64,000 nucleotides of DNA from Cyanophora paradoxa (Eukaryota > Glaucocystophyceae > Cyanophorales > Cyanophoraceae): NCBI GenBank assembly GCA_004431415.1, contig QPMI01000494.1, forward strand, positions 186,001 through 250,000, given 5' to 3'. Position numbers and translations under genes: made by a program. Of this stretch, positions 21,401-34,035 are shown one piece after another. Each line of letters starts with the position of its first letter. Within the stretch, counting starts at the first letter, position 1. Below the pieces are notes generated by a model. That model ran no database searches. It was not told the origin of the DNA and saw only the letters and a program-made list of their open reading frames with translations.

Positions 21401-24400
21401 GCGAGGCGGCGGCGAAGGGGTCGGGGTCGGCTCCGGGCGGGGGATTCGCGGAGGAGGCGGGGGGCGGGGCGAGCGTCCTCCGCGCCTCCGTCCGCGTGCG
21501 GCCCGGCCCCGCCTGCCCGCCCGCCCGCGCCCAGGCCCCCTTTGGTCGATCCCGGCGCTTCTAGCATGAGCTTGAGCCTAAGTTTAAGCTTGGGCTGAAG
21601 CCTAATTATATAAGCTTACAAGCTTAAGCCTTGAAGCCTCGATGTCGGGCATATATACCGGCCCTCAATCATAGCCTGCCCGAGCTCGAGCGTGCGTGCC
21701 CGACCAGCCCCTGACCGGTACCCCCCGTCCCCTCCCCCCCCTCCCCCCCGGTCCCCCGCAGGAGAAGGGCGGCGCCGTCTCGACGGTCTACCGGACCCGC
21801 GGCGGCTGGCCCGCCGCCTCCGCCCCGGTCCGAAATAATTCGCCCCCCCCCCAGCGCCCCGCCCCGCCCAGCCCTCAAGCTTGACCCTGGATCCGCTTCA
21901 GGCGGTGGGAAAGGGCCTCCGCGACGATATCGATGCCGGCGGCTCGGCGGCCGGGAGCGCCCCGGAGCCCTTCCTGGACGTGCGCCCCTCGGCCCGGCCC
22001 TCGAGATCTGACGCCCGCCCGCCCGCCCGCCCGCCTCAGGCCGCTGCTCTCGTTTCAATTTATAGTTAGAAAGTATAGACAACATTTCACATAGCATCTC
22101 CCATAACGCCTAGATCTAGATCTAGATCTAGGTACCGGCGGCTCGGCGGCTGGGATCGCCCCGGAGCCCTAGGCCTTCCTCGTCAACCCGGCCCCCTAGA
22201 TCTAGATCTGACGCCCGCCCGCCTCAGGCCGCGAACCGCCCCGTGATCGACGCCCAGAGCCGCCTCGAGGCCCGCCCTCCCGCCCCCCCCCTCCTTTGTA
22301 GTACCCCTTCGATTCCCCTCCTTCATCCCTTAGCAGAGCCCCGAGGACGCTGACCTCGCGGAGGCGTTCGCGGCGCTCCCGAGGCCGGGGCGCGCCCTGC
22401 GGACGAGCACGTGCGCCCTGTCCCCTTCGGCCCCGTGCGGGGCTGAGGCGAGGGGTACCCGGTCGCCCGCAGGCTCGTCCCGGCGGGCTTCGCATACCGC
22501 TTCTCTTTCGGCTGCAACACGACGACGGTGCGGGCCGAGCGAGCGCTTCTTCCCCCCCCCTCCCCCTCCCCCCCCCTCCCCCCCCCCCTCTCCCATTCCC
22601 GTGCACGTGGCTCACGGCCGCCCCGCCCCGGCCCGCATGCAGCTGGCCGACGGCTCGAGCGAGGAGTGGTGCTTCTCGGTCCCCGAGGCGCGCCGGTCCC
22701 CTCTCCCCCCGCACGGCCCCTGAAGCTAAAGCCGAGGCCGCACTGCGTGCAGGACGAGGCCGCGGACTGCGTCGTCCGCGTCACGACGCAGCTCGCCGCC
22801 TCCGCCCGCCCCGGCCCAGCCTCCTACGCCAGGGTGCGCCGGGCCCGATCCTGTTCCCGGCCCTGTCAGCGCTGGCCAGCGCTGACGTCAGGGTATACGC
22901 AGGCCCGGCGGGAACGCGTCGGAGCGAAGTCAGCGGCGGCGGCGTGCGGACCCCTGCGCGAGGCCCCGAGGAGGCCCCCCAAGGGCGCCCAGCCGGTGCG
23001 CACCGTCTTCAGATTAATACTAGTACTCGAGCTTCCACCGGACTCAAACCCGCGACCGGACTCAAACCCGCGCGCGCAGACGAACGAGGCGGCCGCTTAC
23101 TACTACCGCCCGATGACCGACTCGGCCCAGGAGGCGGTGCGCGCGTTCGATTCTTGAATGGCGCACTAGCGCTGGCCATGTGCTCTAGGCCTTGGGCCCG
23201 GCCCTGACTCCACCGGGTACCCGATTCGAAGGGCGAGACCGTGCGCTGGTGCCGGGCCCAGCGCGACGGCGACGGAGCCATCCGCGAGGCCTGCGGCGGC
23301 GTCGAGGTGCGCTTCGTCCGCGTACCCTAGCCCCCCCCCCCCCCCCCCCCCCCCCCGGCCTCGAGCTTCCCTTGCTCTGAACCCCGCTGGGCCATGCCAG
23401 CTCGTCACGCTCGGAGGCGCCGAGGTGTACACGCACGTCGAGCGCCTCTCCTTCCGGGTACCCCCTCCAGCTTTCCCCCCTCGTACCCCCCCCTTCGCTC
23501 ACGTACGCGGGGCTCGCCCCAGTCGCCGGCGGAGACGGTGGTCGAGCGCTACGCGATTGTGCGATGTACCCCCGCCCGGATTCGAACCCGGGTCCCTGGG
23601 TATATACGCACCCGATCGCGACGCCCCCGGCCTGCAGCGCCGCTCGGGCGGGGCGGACCCCAAGCTGCGCCGGGGGCTGAGGCAGGGGGGGTACACCATC
23701 GCCGACGGGGACCTTCTCTCGAGCTCCTTCCACGCGGGGGACCCCTGGGCCTCCTGCGTGCGCCCCCGCCCCCCCATGCCTAGGCCTCCCGCCCCTCCGC
23801 GCCCCTCCCGGCCCGATCTATTCGTGCCGCGCCGCAGCCTGCGCCCCCGCCCCCTTAGCCTCCCGCCCCTCCGCGCCCCTCCCGATCCATTCGCGCCGCG
23901 GCGCAGCCGGGCGGCGTGTGCGTGCGGCCCTTCGCCTCGCACTCGTGCTCCGTCGACGCGAAGGGCTCGCCCCGCTCCTGGTGGGCCGTCTTACCCCCCC
24001 TTTTCTTCCGCCCCCCCCCCCCCCCCCCCCCCCCTGCCCCGGATTTTGACTGTGATTGCGACCGCGACCGCGCAGCGGCCCCCTGACAAAGGCGAACGTT
24101 TACGGTTGGAACGCCTACGACGGGACGTGCGTACATAATCATAATTACAAGCAGCCGCGCATGCCCCGCCGATCGCGACCCGCGCCCGCGCAACCCGGCC
24201 CTGCCCCGCCCCGCCCCGCAGGTGCCAGGAGGCCTCCGGAGCGAACGGGAAGGCGGCCAAAGCCTCCTGCGAGTCGCTGCGGGGCGCGGTGCGGGCGCCC
24301 TCGCCCTATACAAAGGGATTCGATCCGACGTCGAAGTCGACCGCAGAAGGAGCCCGGGGCGCCCCTGGCGTCCCTCGCCCTCCTCGCCTCCCTGGCCCTC

Positions 24401-26986
24401 GGGGTACGCTATTAAAGTACAGCGAGGGTCGGGGCCGGGGGCGCCCCGAGGGGATCCGGAGGGGCCGACGCACGCGCAGGACCAGTCGGCCGCCCTCCGC
24501 TTCGCGTACAGCTCCGGGGGCGGCGGGCCGTACTGTCCCAAGGCGAGCCCGAGCCCGAGCCGGGGACCACCCCTCCGTGTTCCATGTATATCCTCTCATG
24601 CGCGGCGATCGCGAGCAGAACTGCACCGGCCACGGCGGCATGGCGTACTCGATCCGGGTCCGGGGCGCCGAGGGCCCGGCGCCCGCCGGACAGCCCCTCG
24701 CCTCCGCCAGACTCAAGGCCCGCCGCCCCTACCCCCCCAATCCGATCGGCATCCGCCTAATCATCATCAGGTCGCCCCGCGTCCGGAGGGGTACTACTAC
24801 CTCGCGAACGGCGAGCTCGCGGCCAGTCCGGTGCGCTCGTACACATATATATCATCCCCTTAAGCTTCCGCGCGGGGTCGAATCCGAAGCGGGCCGGCCG
24901 GTCGGCTGCGGGGCCGGCGCGGGCCGCAGGCGGGCGGCGGCGCCTTCGATGAGGCCCTCTCCGGCCTCGACAAAGTGCGCGCCCCGCGGCCGGCCCCTGC
25001 GCTTCGATTTCCCGCGGTCCAAAATTCCTCACATCGGCACGAAATTTAATTCCCTGCAGCTCGCTCTCGACGAGGGCTCGCGGCGCCGGCGCCGCGCGGC
25101 CCTGGCGACCAAGGTGCGCGCGCCGCGCCGCGCAGGCCCCCAGATCTAGAGCTCGCAATTGTGCGTTCTAGCCCCTGCAGCTGATCGCGAGCCTCGGGCC
25201 TGGCCGGGGCGCAGGTTGGCTCGTACACCTTCGACGACTCGCACGGGGTCGACTCCTCGCGGGGACACCTCCACGGACCCGTCCCCGCCACCCAGGTCCC
25301 CCCCCCCCCCCCCCCCTCCCTCTCCCCGACCCCGGCCCTGATCCGCCTCCGAACTCGCCCCGAACCGCCCCTCGCGATCTCAGCTCGGCGTGGGGGCGGT
25401 CCCGGCGCGCTTCGGGGCCGCCCTCGACCCCTCGGACACCGCCCCCGTCTTCCTGCCCTCGGGGGTACGTGCACTTCCGCTTTCGATTCGAAGAGACGGG
25501 TCCAGGGGCCGAAGCGTAAGCGTTCGTAGGCTGTGCTGCAGCGCGTCAACGTCGGGGTCCTAACAGACGCAACCCTCTACCCCTCGCCGGCTCGCCCCTC
25601 CCCTCCCCCTCCCCCCTCCCACCTCCGATTCGTCTGCGAGCCGCCTGCGCCTGCGCAGCCCGTTCACCGCGTGCTGGAGGCCTCGGTCGACCTCCCCGGC
25701 GCCCGTCTCCCGCTCTCCGTCGACGCCTCCGGGCAGGCGCGCCGAAGCCTTCGAAGCCCCCCCCCTCCCCGCCCCGCTGTCAGCGCTCATAGCTCCTTAA
25801 TAGATCGACATCTCAGTCGACGTCGATCTCGTTTATAGCTATAGCTAACCCGTACCGCGCTTTCTCCGACCCTCCATTCTAGATCGATATCCCCGTCTGT
25901 CTCGCGCTGGTTTACTTATGATCACGCCGGCCCAGGGCCCCGCGGGGAACGAGAAGGACCTGCGAAAGAGCCCCCACGGCACCGTCTTCCTCACCAGGTG
26001 CCCCCTACCCCCATCCGTTATTAATATTGCGGTACCCCCGTGAGATAGACCTCCCCCCCAACCCCAGGTCCGGGTACAACGCCACGACTCGCGACTGGGT
26101 GTACGCCGCCAGCGTTGTCCTGAACACGTGCACACACAAATAGATCTTTCTAAGTATACATCGAGCGTCAATTCGAGCAAGGGCCGACTTCGTGAATTCA
26201 TTGACAGGGCGGCAATTAAGTGGCCCTCGGGCGATACGAACCTCTTCCGCCTGCGCTTCCTCCTCGGGACGAAAACGTACCCCCGGGAGGACTCGTACTC
26301 GGGCGATTTCAAGGTATCCGTACCCTCCGACGGTCCCGCGCGCGTACCCCCGACGGGGCCGCGCAGGGGGCGGGGTGGACCGACCCGTACGAGGGGGCCG
26401 ACACCGTCCCCTGGTCCGCCCGCCCGCCCGCGCCCCTTGCCCGTACACCGCGGCCGGGCGGGGTACAATTCGAGCTGACCATGGACGGGCGGGGTACAAG
26501 GGAGTGGACGTCATCGGCCTCGGCGGCGTTCTCGGCCAAGCCGGCGGACAAGAAGAAGCCGGGCGACAAGGAGCTCCACTACGTCATCGGCACCTTCTAC
26601 ATCGTGCCCGCAGGCGCGGGCGGCGCCCCGCCGCCCCCCGCCGACGCCGCTTTCGATCGCGAGCTAGCGCTCCGGAGCGCGCTCGCGCCCGCGGCCGACG
26701 CGGGCCCCGCCGGCGCCGCCCCGCATCCGCGTCCTCCTCCACCACCACCCGCGTCGCCACGGCCTCGGCCGGGGCGCCGCCGCCGGTGCGCCATATGCAT
26801 CCTCCCGGCCCCCTCCCGCTCTAATTTTCTCCGTAACGCGCCGGCGCGGCAGTGGCCTCTGTGGCGGCGCTGGCCGCGGCGGTTGTGTACCGCCGGCGCC
26901 GCCGGGGCGCGCAGGCGCTGGCCGGGGAGGGCGGGCCCGGCGCCGCCAGGGTCCACAACGAGGCCACGCTCGCCGTCGCGGTCTAA
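18500..26986 (+). CDS. Intron-rich type I membrane protein with Cys-rich ectodomain and GH19-like signature
   Basis: The chosen start, ATG 18500, precedes a signal-peptide-like segment (GWLLLLAFVALHAVGG). Next comes GRGPIQLTGRANY, matching the GH19 chitinase signature, but no further chitinase core was found. Some 35-40 short exons follow, such as about 19985-20088 (DWTAGQRELAAAGCATPGPE), 20163-20255, 20880-20910, 21012-21072, 23078-23132, 23640-23755, 24062-24125, 24620-24720, 25218-25298 and 26205-26310. Cys pairs are spread through them (ETCSALHYAAGGVCAP; KAAKASCESLRGA). The last exon gives a short helix, ASVAALAAAVVY, then RRRRRG and an acidic tail ending VHNEATLAVAV at TAA 26984-26986. 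This fits a single-pass protein with a small cytosolic tail. The function is unknown. Confidence 0.68.
20465..20530 (+). repeat. CCCCG pentanucleotide array in an intron
   Basis: About a dozen copies of ccccg occur in tandem inside an intron of the 18.5-27 kb gene. The same pentamer (as ggggc on the + strand for minus-strand genes) recurs in introns near 28895-28950, 34735-34760 and 40553-40580. The complementary strand could form G-quadruplexes. Confidence 0.85.
21130..21262 (+). repeat. ~27-bp intronic tandem repeat
   Basis: Five imperfect copies of a unit like aagcttgacgctttgatata lie in one intron directly before the exon at 21266. The last copy runs into the cgccgcag acceptor. No coding sequence is present. 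Confidence 0.8.
23331..23356 (+). repeat. Poly-C tract (26 C) in an intron
   Basis: A homopolymer of 26 C in an intron of the Cys-rich membrane protein gene. A similar tract of 24 C sits at 24011-24034 in a later intron of the same gene. Length may be imprecise because such runs sequence poorly. Confidence 0.9.
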
Positions 26987-27778
26987 GGGGGCGGGCGGGC
27001 GGGCGGCCCGCGGCAGCGGCGAGCCGGCCAGACCGCCGCCGGTGCACCTGTCACTGTCCCGCGCCGTCTAGGGAGGCCGGGCAGCCGGCGGCCGGCCCCC
27101 GCGGGCAGCCCTGGCCCGCCACCAGCTCCCTTGTGTCGCGTTGAGATCACGTCAGGTGTAGAAAGCGGGCCGTCTATCTGTGGCTTTACTAAGTTATTAG
27201 TTTTTCTTCTTTATCTATTTTTGCCCTAGGCCTTGCGCTGGTTTGTCACAAGCCGACGATTGCGCAGTGAAGCGTGTTATTGCCCCCTGTAAATAGAGAA
27301 ACTAATATATATTTACGTCGACGCCGGCCGGCCGCGCCCCGCGGCAGCAATTTATTTTGTTTTATGATGTGAATCGAAGTATTGAATGAACTATCAATCG
27401 GATTCAGATCGGATTCGCCGATCGCGAGTCGGGTGCGGGCAAACCTTTCATCATGATCATGATGGACGTCGACAGTTGCAATCGCAAGCTTATGGCCTCC
27501 GAGCGGCTCAATTTCATGTCCAATAGTAATGGCCGCCGCGGCGCGGGGCCCTCACATGATCAGAGGTCCCAGCCTGGCAGCTGCAGGGATGCGAAGGTCA
27601 AGGGGTACCGGCCCCGGCCCCCCGTCCCGTCCCGCCCCCCTTCCCCCCCTCCCGCCCCCCCCTCCTCCCCCCCGCCCCCCTTCACGGGCTCTCCCGGACG
27701 CACTCGAGCGGGCCTCGCCCCCTTCTAAGCTCGTGCCTGTAGCTAAATATAGCTGTCTGCTGCTGTCTGCGCTACCAG
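26987..27778. other. Intergenic, between two convergent genes
   Basis: It separates the 3' ends of the membrane-protein gene (+) and the iminopeptidase gene (-). There is a GC-rich part (26990-27130), then an AT-rich part with the 27348-27402 element shared with 16375-16435, and C-rich DNA at 27620-27690. No gene is supported. Confidence 0.5.
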
Positions 27779-29537
<1,759 letters not shown>

Positions 29538-30033
29538 CGACGAGGAGGCCCGCGTCGGCACTACGCTCGTCGGCACCATGCGCCGGTGCGCTTCGCTGAA
29601 AGTGAAGCGCCGGAGGGAGCGGACCACGCTAGGCGCTGCTCTGAGCTGGACCTTGCGCTGATTCGGCAGAGGAGGAGCTCTCAATCCGGAGAAGGCTTTC
29701 ACTATCAACGGCCCAGCAAAAGCCGGCGGCATCCACGGTCTCTGCAATCGACGCTTTTCCCCGTACCCGTCCCGAAGCAGCTCGTCTCTCGGCCGTTTTT
29801 GCTCAAACCCCGGTCCTGGGCGCTTCCGTGCACGAAGCTAGGACCAACTGGTTGAATCTCGGGCCTCCGCTACTTGCACCGACGAGGGCGGCGGACTTCC
29901 GCGATGGGGCAGGCAGCCGCGAAGCCCGTCAATGCAGACGGCAAGCCGCTGGCTCAGGTAACCGGTACACACAAACCACTACTCAAGTGAGGCCCCCAGC
30001 GTGCATGTCGGGCCGTGACGCGGGCCGTCCCTG
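29538..30033. promoter_or_regulatory. Divergent intergenic region between iminopeptidase and PAS genes
   Basis: About 500 bp separate the head-to-head starts. No clear TATA box was seen. An ATG at 29904 opens an 18-codon segment (MGQAAAKPVNADGKPLAQ, N-myristoylation-like) ending at a GT donor. Its phase does not join the next exon of the PAS gene, so it is not included in that gene. Confidence 0.4.
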
Positions 30034-31993
30034 ATGCGTACGCTTTTGTGCGCCCCGAGCAGCTACAGCCACCTGGTCAACGCATTCGCCAAGTCAGCAG
30101 TGGCAGCAGTAAAAAACGATGGCTCCATCCTCGTGCGTCCGCCCGCCTTTCGCCGCGGCGGAAGCGCTCTCCGGCCCCATACAATCGCTTGCAGCAAGTT
30201 GCGGCTTAGCGGTTGCGCTCCAGCCGTGGACTGAGTTGGCAATGCGCAGGCATGCAACACGGCGTGCGCACAGATGTTCGCCGGCGACATCGAGGGGCAG
30301 TCGCTCTGGTTTGTATAGAGCGGCTCGCGAGCTCGCCCCGTTCCTTTTCGCGTGAGCGCTGATCGCCGCGCGGACGCAGGGAAGTCCTAGCTAGCCTTCA
30401 CTACGCGAAAGAAAACAAAAAGGTCCGCCCGATTACTTCGAACTCGGCAACGCAGGCGGCCGTCGAACGGACCCCGTCCGCAGACGTTCGTCGAGGAGTC
30501 GACGCCCATAACGACGCTGGTGGGGACGAAGCTGCAGGGCTACGCGAGGCGAAAGGTGAGAGACAAAGAAGCGGGTGCGGCGAGGCGCGCCGGGCGGGCG
30601 TCCCACGCGGCCGGCCGCGCAGGTTGGCGACCGGTCCCTGTTCAGCCTCGAGATCGAATTCAACAATCTTGCTGGCGATCCAGAGGTGGGATTGGCGCAG
30701 TTTTCTTTGATTTGGTCGAATGAGCCCGCCGATTTCTTCTTCCTTGTACCCCCAGAACCCGGTCTTCCTAACCAACTTCCGCGAACTGGACGGCGACACG
30801 GACGAGCTCGCCAAGCTCCAGAAGCTCCTCGAGGAGGTGCGGGGGGTACATGCAGATCGCGGGGGTACGCCCCTCTCACCGCTGCGGGGGGTACCGTCCG
30901 CAGAGCGAGGTGAAGAGGAACGCCGTCATCGACACGGCATCGGATGGCGTCATCGTCATCGATCAGGTGCGGCGTACCCCGAAAGGGACCATCTAGGCGG
31001 AACTGATCTGATCTTATCTGATCCGATCCGATCCGATCCGGTGCGATCAGGACGGCATCGTGCGCTCGTTCAACAAGGCTGCCAGCAAGATGTGGGGCTT
31101 GAAGCCCTCAGAGGTGCGACCCACCCCGTACCCCCGTTCCCTTCGCCCCGCAGGAAAAGCTCACGGCGCTGTACCCCGCAGGTCGTGGGCAACAACGTTA
31201 AGATTCTTATGCCCGAACAGTTCGCCAAGTGAGCGGCCAAACGAGAGAGGGAAAGCCGCCCCGCCGGGGTTCGACCCGCCGTCCCGCACGCAGGAACCAC
31301 GACCAGTACCTTGCGAACTACCACGCCACGGGAAAGGCGAAGGTTATCGGGACGGGCCGGTGAGCCCCGCCGCCGCGCTCGGGGGGAGGGCCAGGCGGCA
31401 CGGCACGCTCACGCGGGCTCGCCCGCCTGCGCAGCGAGGTGCCCGCTTGCCGGCCAGACGGATCCCTGTTCCCCATCGGCCTCTCCGTCAGGTGCGCCCC
31501 CCTCAGCCTTCGCCGCGCGCCGCGCGCCCGTTGCCCCCCGAGCCTTGCGTACCCCCCGCAGCCCGCCGGTGGAGATCTCGGGTACGTCCTATTTCGTGGG
31601 CATCGCGCGCGATCGCACGAAGCGGAAGCTGGCGGAGAAGGTGCGATCGTACCCCGCGCGCCGCAGCCGCCGCTCCGGCCTCAAATGGATCCGGCCCGGA
31701 CCGAACCCGCCCGGCACCCCCGCAGATGCTCACTTCCAACGTCGCGTGGGTCGAGAACATGTGCTACGGTACTCCCCCCCCCCCCCCCCCGCACAAGAAA
31801 CCGCGAGTACCCCGCCGCGGGCCGTGAACCGAACCGTGTACCCCCCGCAGGCTCCGGGGCCCAGGACCTGCTCATCGACGAGGACGGGAATATCCACTAC
31901 AAGACGAAGGCGCGTACCCCCGTCTCGATCCTGGCGTGTTTATAATTAGCCGCGCCTCGCTGATCCCCTCCGCAGAAGGCGATGGGCGAATGA
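30034..31993 (+). CDS. Single PAS-domain protein, FixL-like PAS fold
   Basis: Thirteen exons join in frame: 30034-30132, 30484-30555, 30623-30685, 30756-30836, 30904-30966, 31051-31113, 31182-31228, 31294-31359, 31435-31491, 31562-31640, 31724-31768, 31851-31909 and 31976-31993 (TGA). The PAS domain spans exons 5-10: NAVIDTASDGVIVIDQDG, IVRSFNKAASKMWGL, VVGNNVKILMPE, NHDQYLANYHATGKAKVIGT, then ACRPDGSLFPIGLSV. This is close to the FixL/redox-sensor PAS subfamily. At the position where FixL carries its haem-ligand His (before IIGIGR) this protein has Lys (KVIGTGR), so haem binding by that residue is not expected. No kinase or other output domain is present. It is probably a small regulatory or scaffolding protein of about 270 residues. 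The last intron has a GC donor. Confidence 0.85.
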
Positions 31994-32446
31994 GGCGCCC
32001 TCTTTGGATCCGCAGCCCCCGCTCTCTCTAGATAATAATACTTTTCCTCCATTCGCTCGTTTCAAAATGTACGCTTTGTTCGTACGTCCCGGCTTAGGCG
32101 GAGCCCTCGGCCCTCCGCCTTCTCCCGTGTGCGTGCGAGTGAAGCGCTTGCGAGGATAGTCGTTTGTACAGCTCGCCATAGACGTAGCGCTAACCGCGTA
32201 GTGCCAGTTGCTTGTTCCGCGTGAATACGTAGTTGCTCACTGTCAACACCATGTACCATATGCCAAGGCCACAGCGGCGCAGCGCATGGCTCCCGAGTCC
32301 CGAGCTCGACGGATGTATACGTAGATATAGCGGCGCAGCTGCAGCGCATGCGCATTCTGACTCGTGACATACTGCATCCGGGTCGAATTCGCCGCGTGGC
32401 AGAAGCCAGCTGCAGCGGTCCGGTCCGGCGGCGGCCGAATTTAAAG
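31994..32446. other. Intergenic, no gene seen
   Basis: Mixed-composition sequence with several 6-bp palindromes. ORFs on both strands lack protein-like composition. It probably holds 3' sequence of the PAS gene. Confidence 0.4.
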
Positions 32447-32668
32447 TCAGGTTTCGCCTGTACCCCTACCCCAATAGTGCGGGCTAGCTAGCGCTTGTAG
32501 CGCGCGCAGAAAGGAGGCCTCGTCCGCGCTCCCCTCGATGATGGCAAGCGCGCCGCGGGCATAGTGGAAACTAGCGTAGTTCGCCGCAGCCCAATAACTA
32601 GGATTCTGCAGCACCAGCTCGCCGCCGGGGCGCTCAGCAGCAAGCGAAATCGGCTCCGGAAGAAGCAT
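32447..32668 (-). CDS. Small minus-strand ORF or first exon, unidentified
   Basis: An ORF of about 73 residues from ATG 32668 reads MLLPEPISLAAERPG, NPSYWAAANYASFHYARGAL and ADEASFLRALQALASPHYWG. It has balanced, protein-like composition, unlike the Pro/Arg shadows elsewhere. I do not recognise it. A GTAGG sequence near the end could be a splice donor, so it may be the first exon of a longer gene. Its start lies only about 33 bp from the J-domain gene start on the other strand. Confidence 0.33.
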   Translation of the reverse strand: MLLPEPISLAAERPGGELVLQNPSYWAAANYASFHYARGALAIIEGSADEASFLRALQALASPHYWGRGTGET

Positions 32669-32701
32669 TAGCACATCTCGAAGCCCGCGCGCAGCGCTCC
32701 G

Positions 32702-33558
32702 ATGTCTGGACTCAAGCCGCTCAGTGTTGCGGCCGGACTGCTCGGCACGGCGGTCGGCACGGGCATTGCGTTTCTGGGCGGAGGGCTGCGGATAGCGACG
32801 GCGGTTTCAGCCGCCGCCGCGACGGTCGCCGCGGCGATCTCCCCTTCGGAGGACCCCGCGCCCGAGGTCGTGCAGCCGGCCAGCTCCGGCGCGACGGGCT
32901 ACAGCCGGGGCGCCCGCGCATTCATCCTACTTTACTTTGCATACGTTGTGTGCGGCCCGATTCGAAGGAGGCAAGGAGCCCGCGCGGAGAGGCCGCGGGC
33001 GCGGTCAGCGGCAGCGACAGGACGGACCGCCGGCACCGGCGACGCGCCGGTGCGAGGGCCGGGCCCGCCCCCGCGTGCATAGCTTACGCTTGTACCGCCT
33101 CGTGAACAGGACGCCGCCCGCGCGCAGCTTCAGGAGCGGATCTCGCGGCGCGTGCAGACGTGGGCGGCGGCCAACAACCACAGCCTGCCCTGCATGCTCA
33201 ACGACATCATACTGCGGCTCTCTGTCAACGGTCTCACCACGCTCCCGCCGGGCGCGTCCCCCGAGGATATCAAGCGCACGTACAAGTGCGTCCGTGCTTG
33301 CTTGCTTCGAGACGCGCGCGGTGCGCCGGGCCGGGGCGGCGGCTGACACCGACTGGACGCAGGCGCCTGCTCATCAAGATCCATCCCGACAAGGTTGGCC
33401 AGGCGAGCGAAGCGGAGTACCTGGAAGCGACGGAAACCTTTAAGGTGCGCCGGATCGAATTCGAATTCGAATCGAACTTCTGACCGATCAAATCTCGGAT
33501 CGAATCCGCGCCGCAGGTCCTGCTCGCGGCCTACCGAACGTCTTTCGCAGAAGTATAG
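32702..33558 (+). CDS. J-domain protein (auxilin-like C-terminal J domain) with hydrophobic Ala-rich N terminus
   Basis: The N-terminal exon from ATG 32702 is Ala/Gly-rich and hydrophobic (LLGTAVGTGIAFLGGGLRIA; SAAAATVAAA) and could be membrane-associated. After an intron, the exon at about 33115-33288 reads ISRRVQTWAAANNHSLPCML and PEDIKRTYK. The next (33362-33444) gives RLLIKIHPDKVG, with the diagnostic HPD tripeptide, and YLEATETFK. The last exon gives VLLAAYRTSFAEV, ending at TAG 33556-33558. A C-terminal J domain with this spacing and a terminal 'F-x-VL-x-AY' helix resembles auxilin-type Hsp70 cochaperones. No clathrin-binding or PTEN-like region was found. The donor of the first intron is ambiguous (GTGCGAG near 33051 is favoured). 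Confidence 0.78.
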
Positions 33559-34035
33559 CGTGGGAGATAGTTTGGGAGCCTCGGAGCGATCACCGCGGCA
33601 AAGACTGTCCGCCGGGCGCCGCAAAAGCGACGCGGCGCCGGCGCCGGCGCTAGCACCAGGGCCCGGCCCGCCTGCAGAGCCCGAGGCCCCCATTTAAATT
33701 TCTTTGAAGCGTATGCTTTCTTTCGTTTTGTACTGTGCAATCTGCTTTCCTGTATTCTAGCTTCGATCCGCAGCCCAGAGAATGCGCCAGGTAGTAAGAT
33801 ACGATACGATAGTTTTGCTTAGCGAATACGACTAGCGACGCCTGCAGACCTAGGCCCGGGTACTGGATTCCGGACCGGGGGGGCACTGGAACTGGATCCA
33901 GGGGGGCTACAAGAAGCTAAGGAGGTTGGAAGCGTACTGCATGGGCTTAACAGCGGGGTGGGGGACCTGCGCGCGGGCCCGGGCCCCGCGTGAGCCCAGG
34001 AGCCTCGAAAGCAAAACGGGAGTAAGGGGGAACGG
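33559..34035. other. Intergenic between convergent genes, no gene seen
   Basis: This is 3' flank of the J-domain gene and of PP5. ORFs on both strands are short and not protein-like. Confidence 0.4.

Noticed and set aside
29904-29957. N-myristoylated first exon (MGQAAAKP...) for the PAS gene
   Set aside because: Its donor leaves phase 0, which does not join in frame to the exon reading YSHLVNAFAKSA; an in-frame ATG at 30034 serves better. It could belong to an alternative 5' exon.
30904-31491. LOV photoreceptor domain
   Set aside because: The PAS domain has VVGNNVKILMPE rather than the GRNCRFLQ flavin-binding motif; no photoactive Cys.
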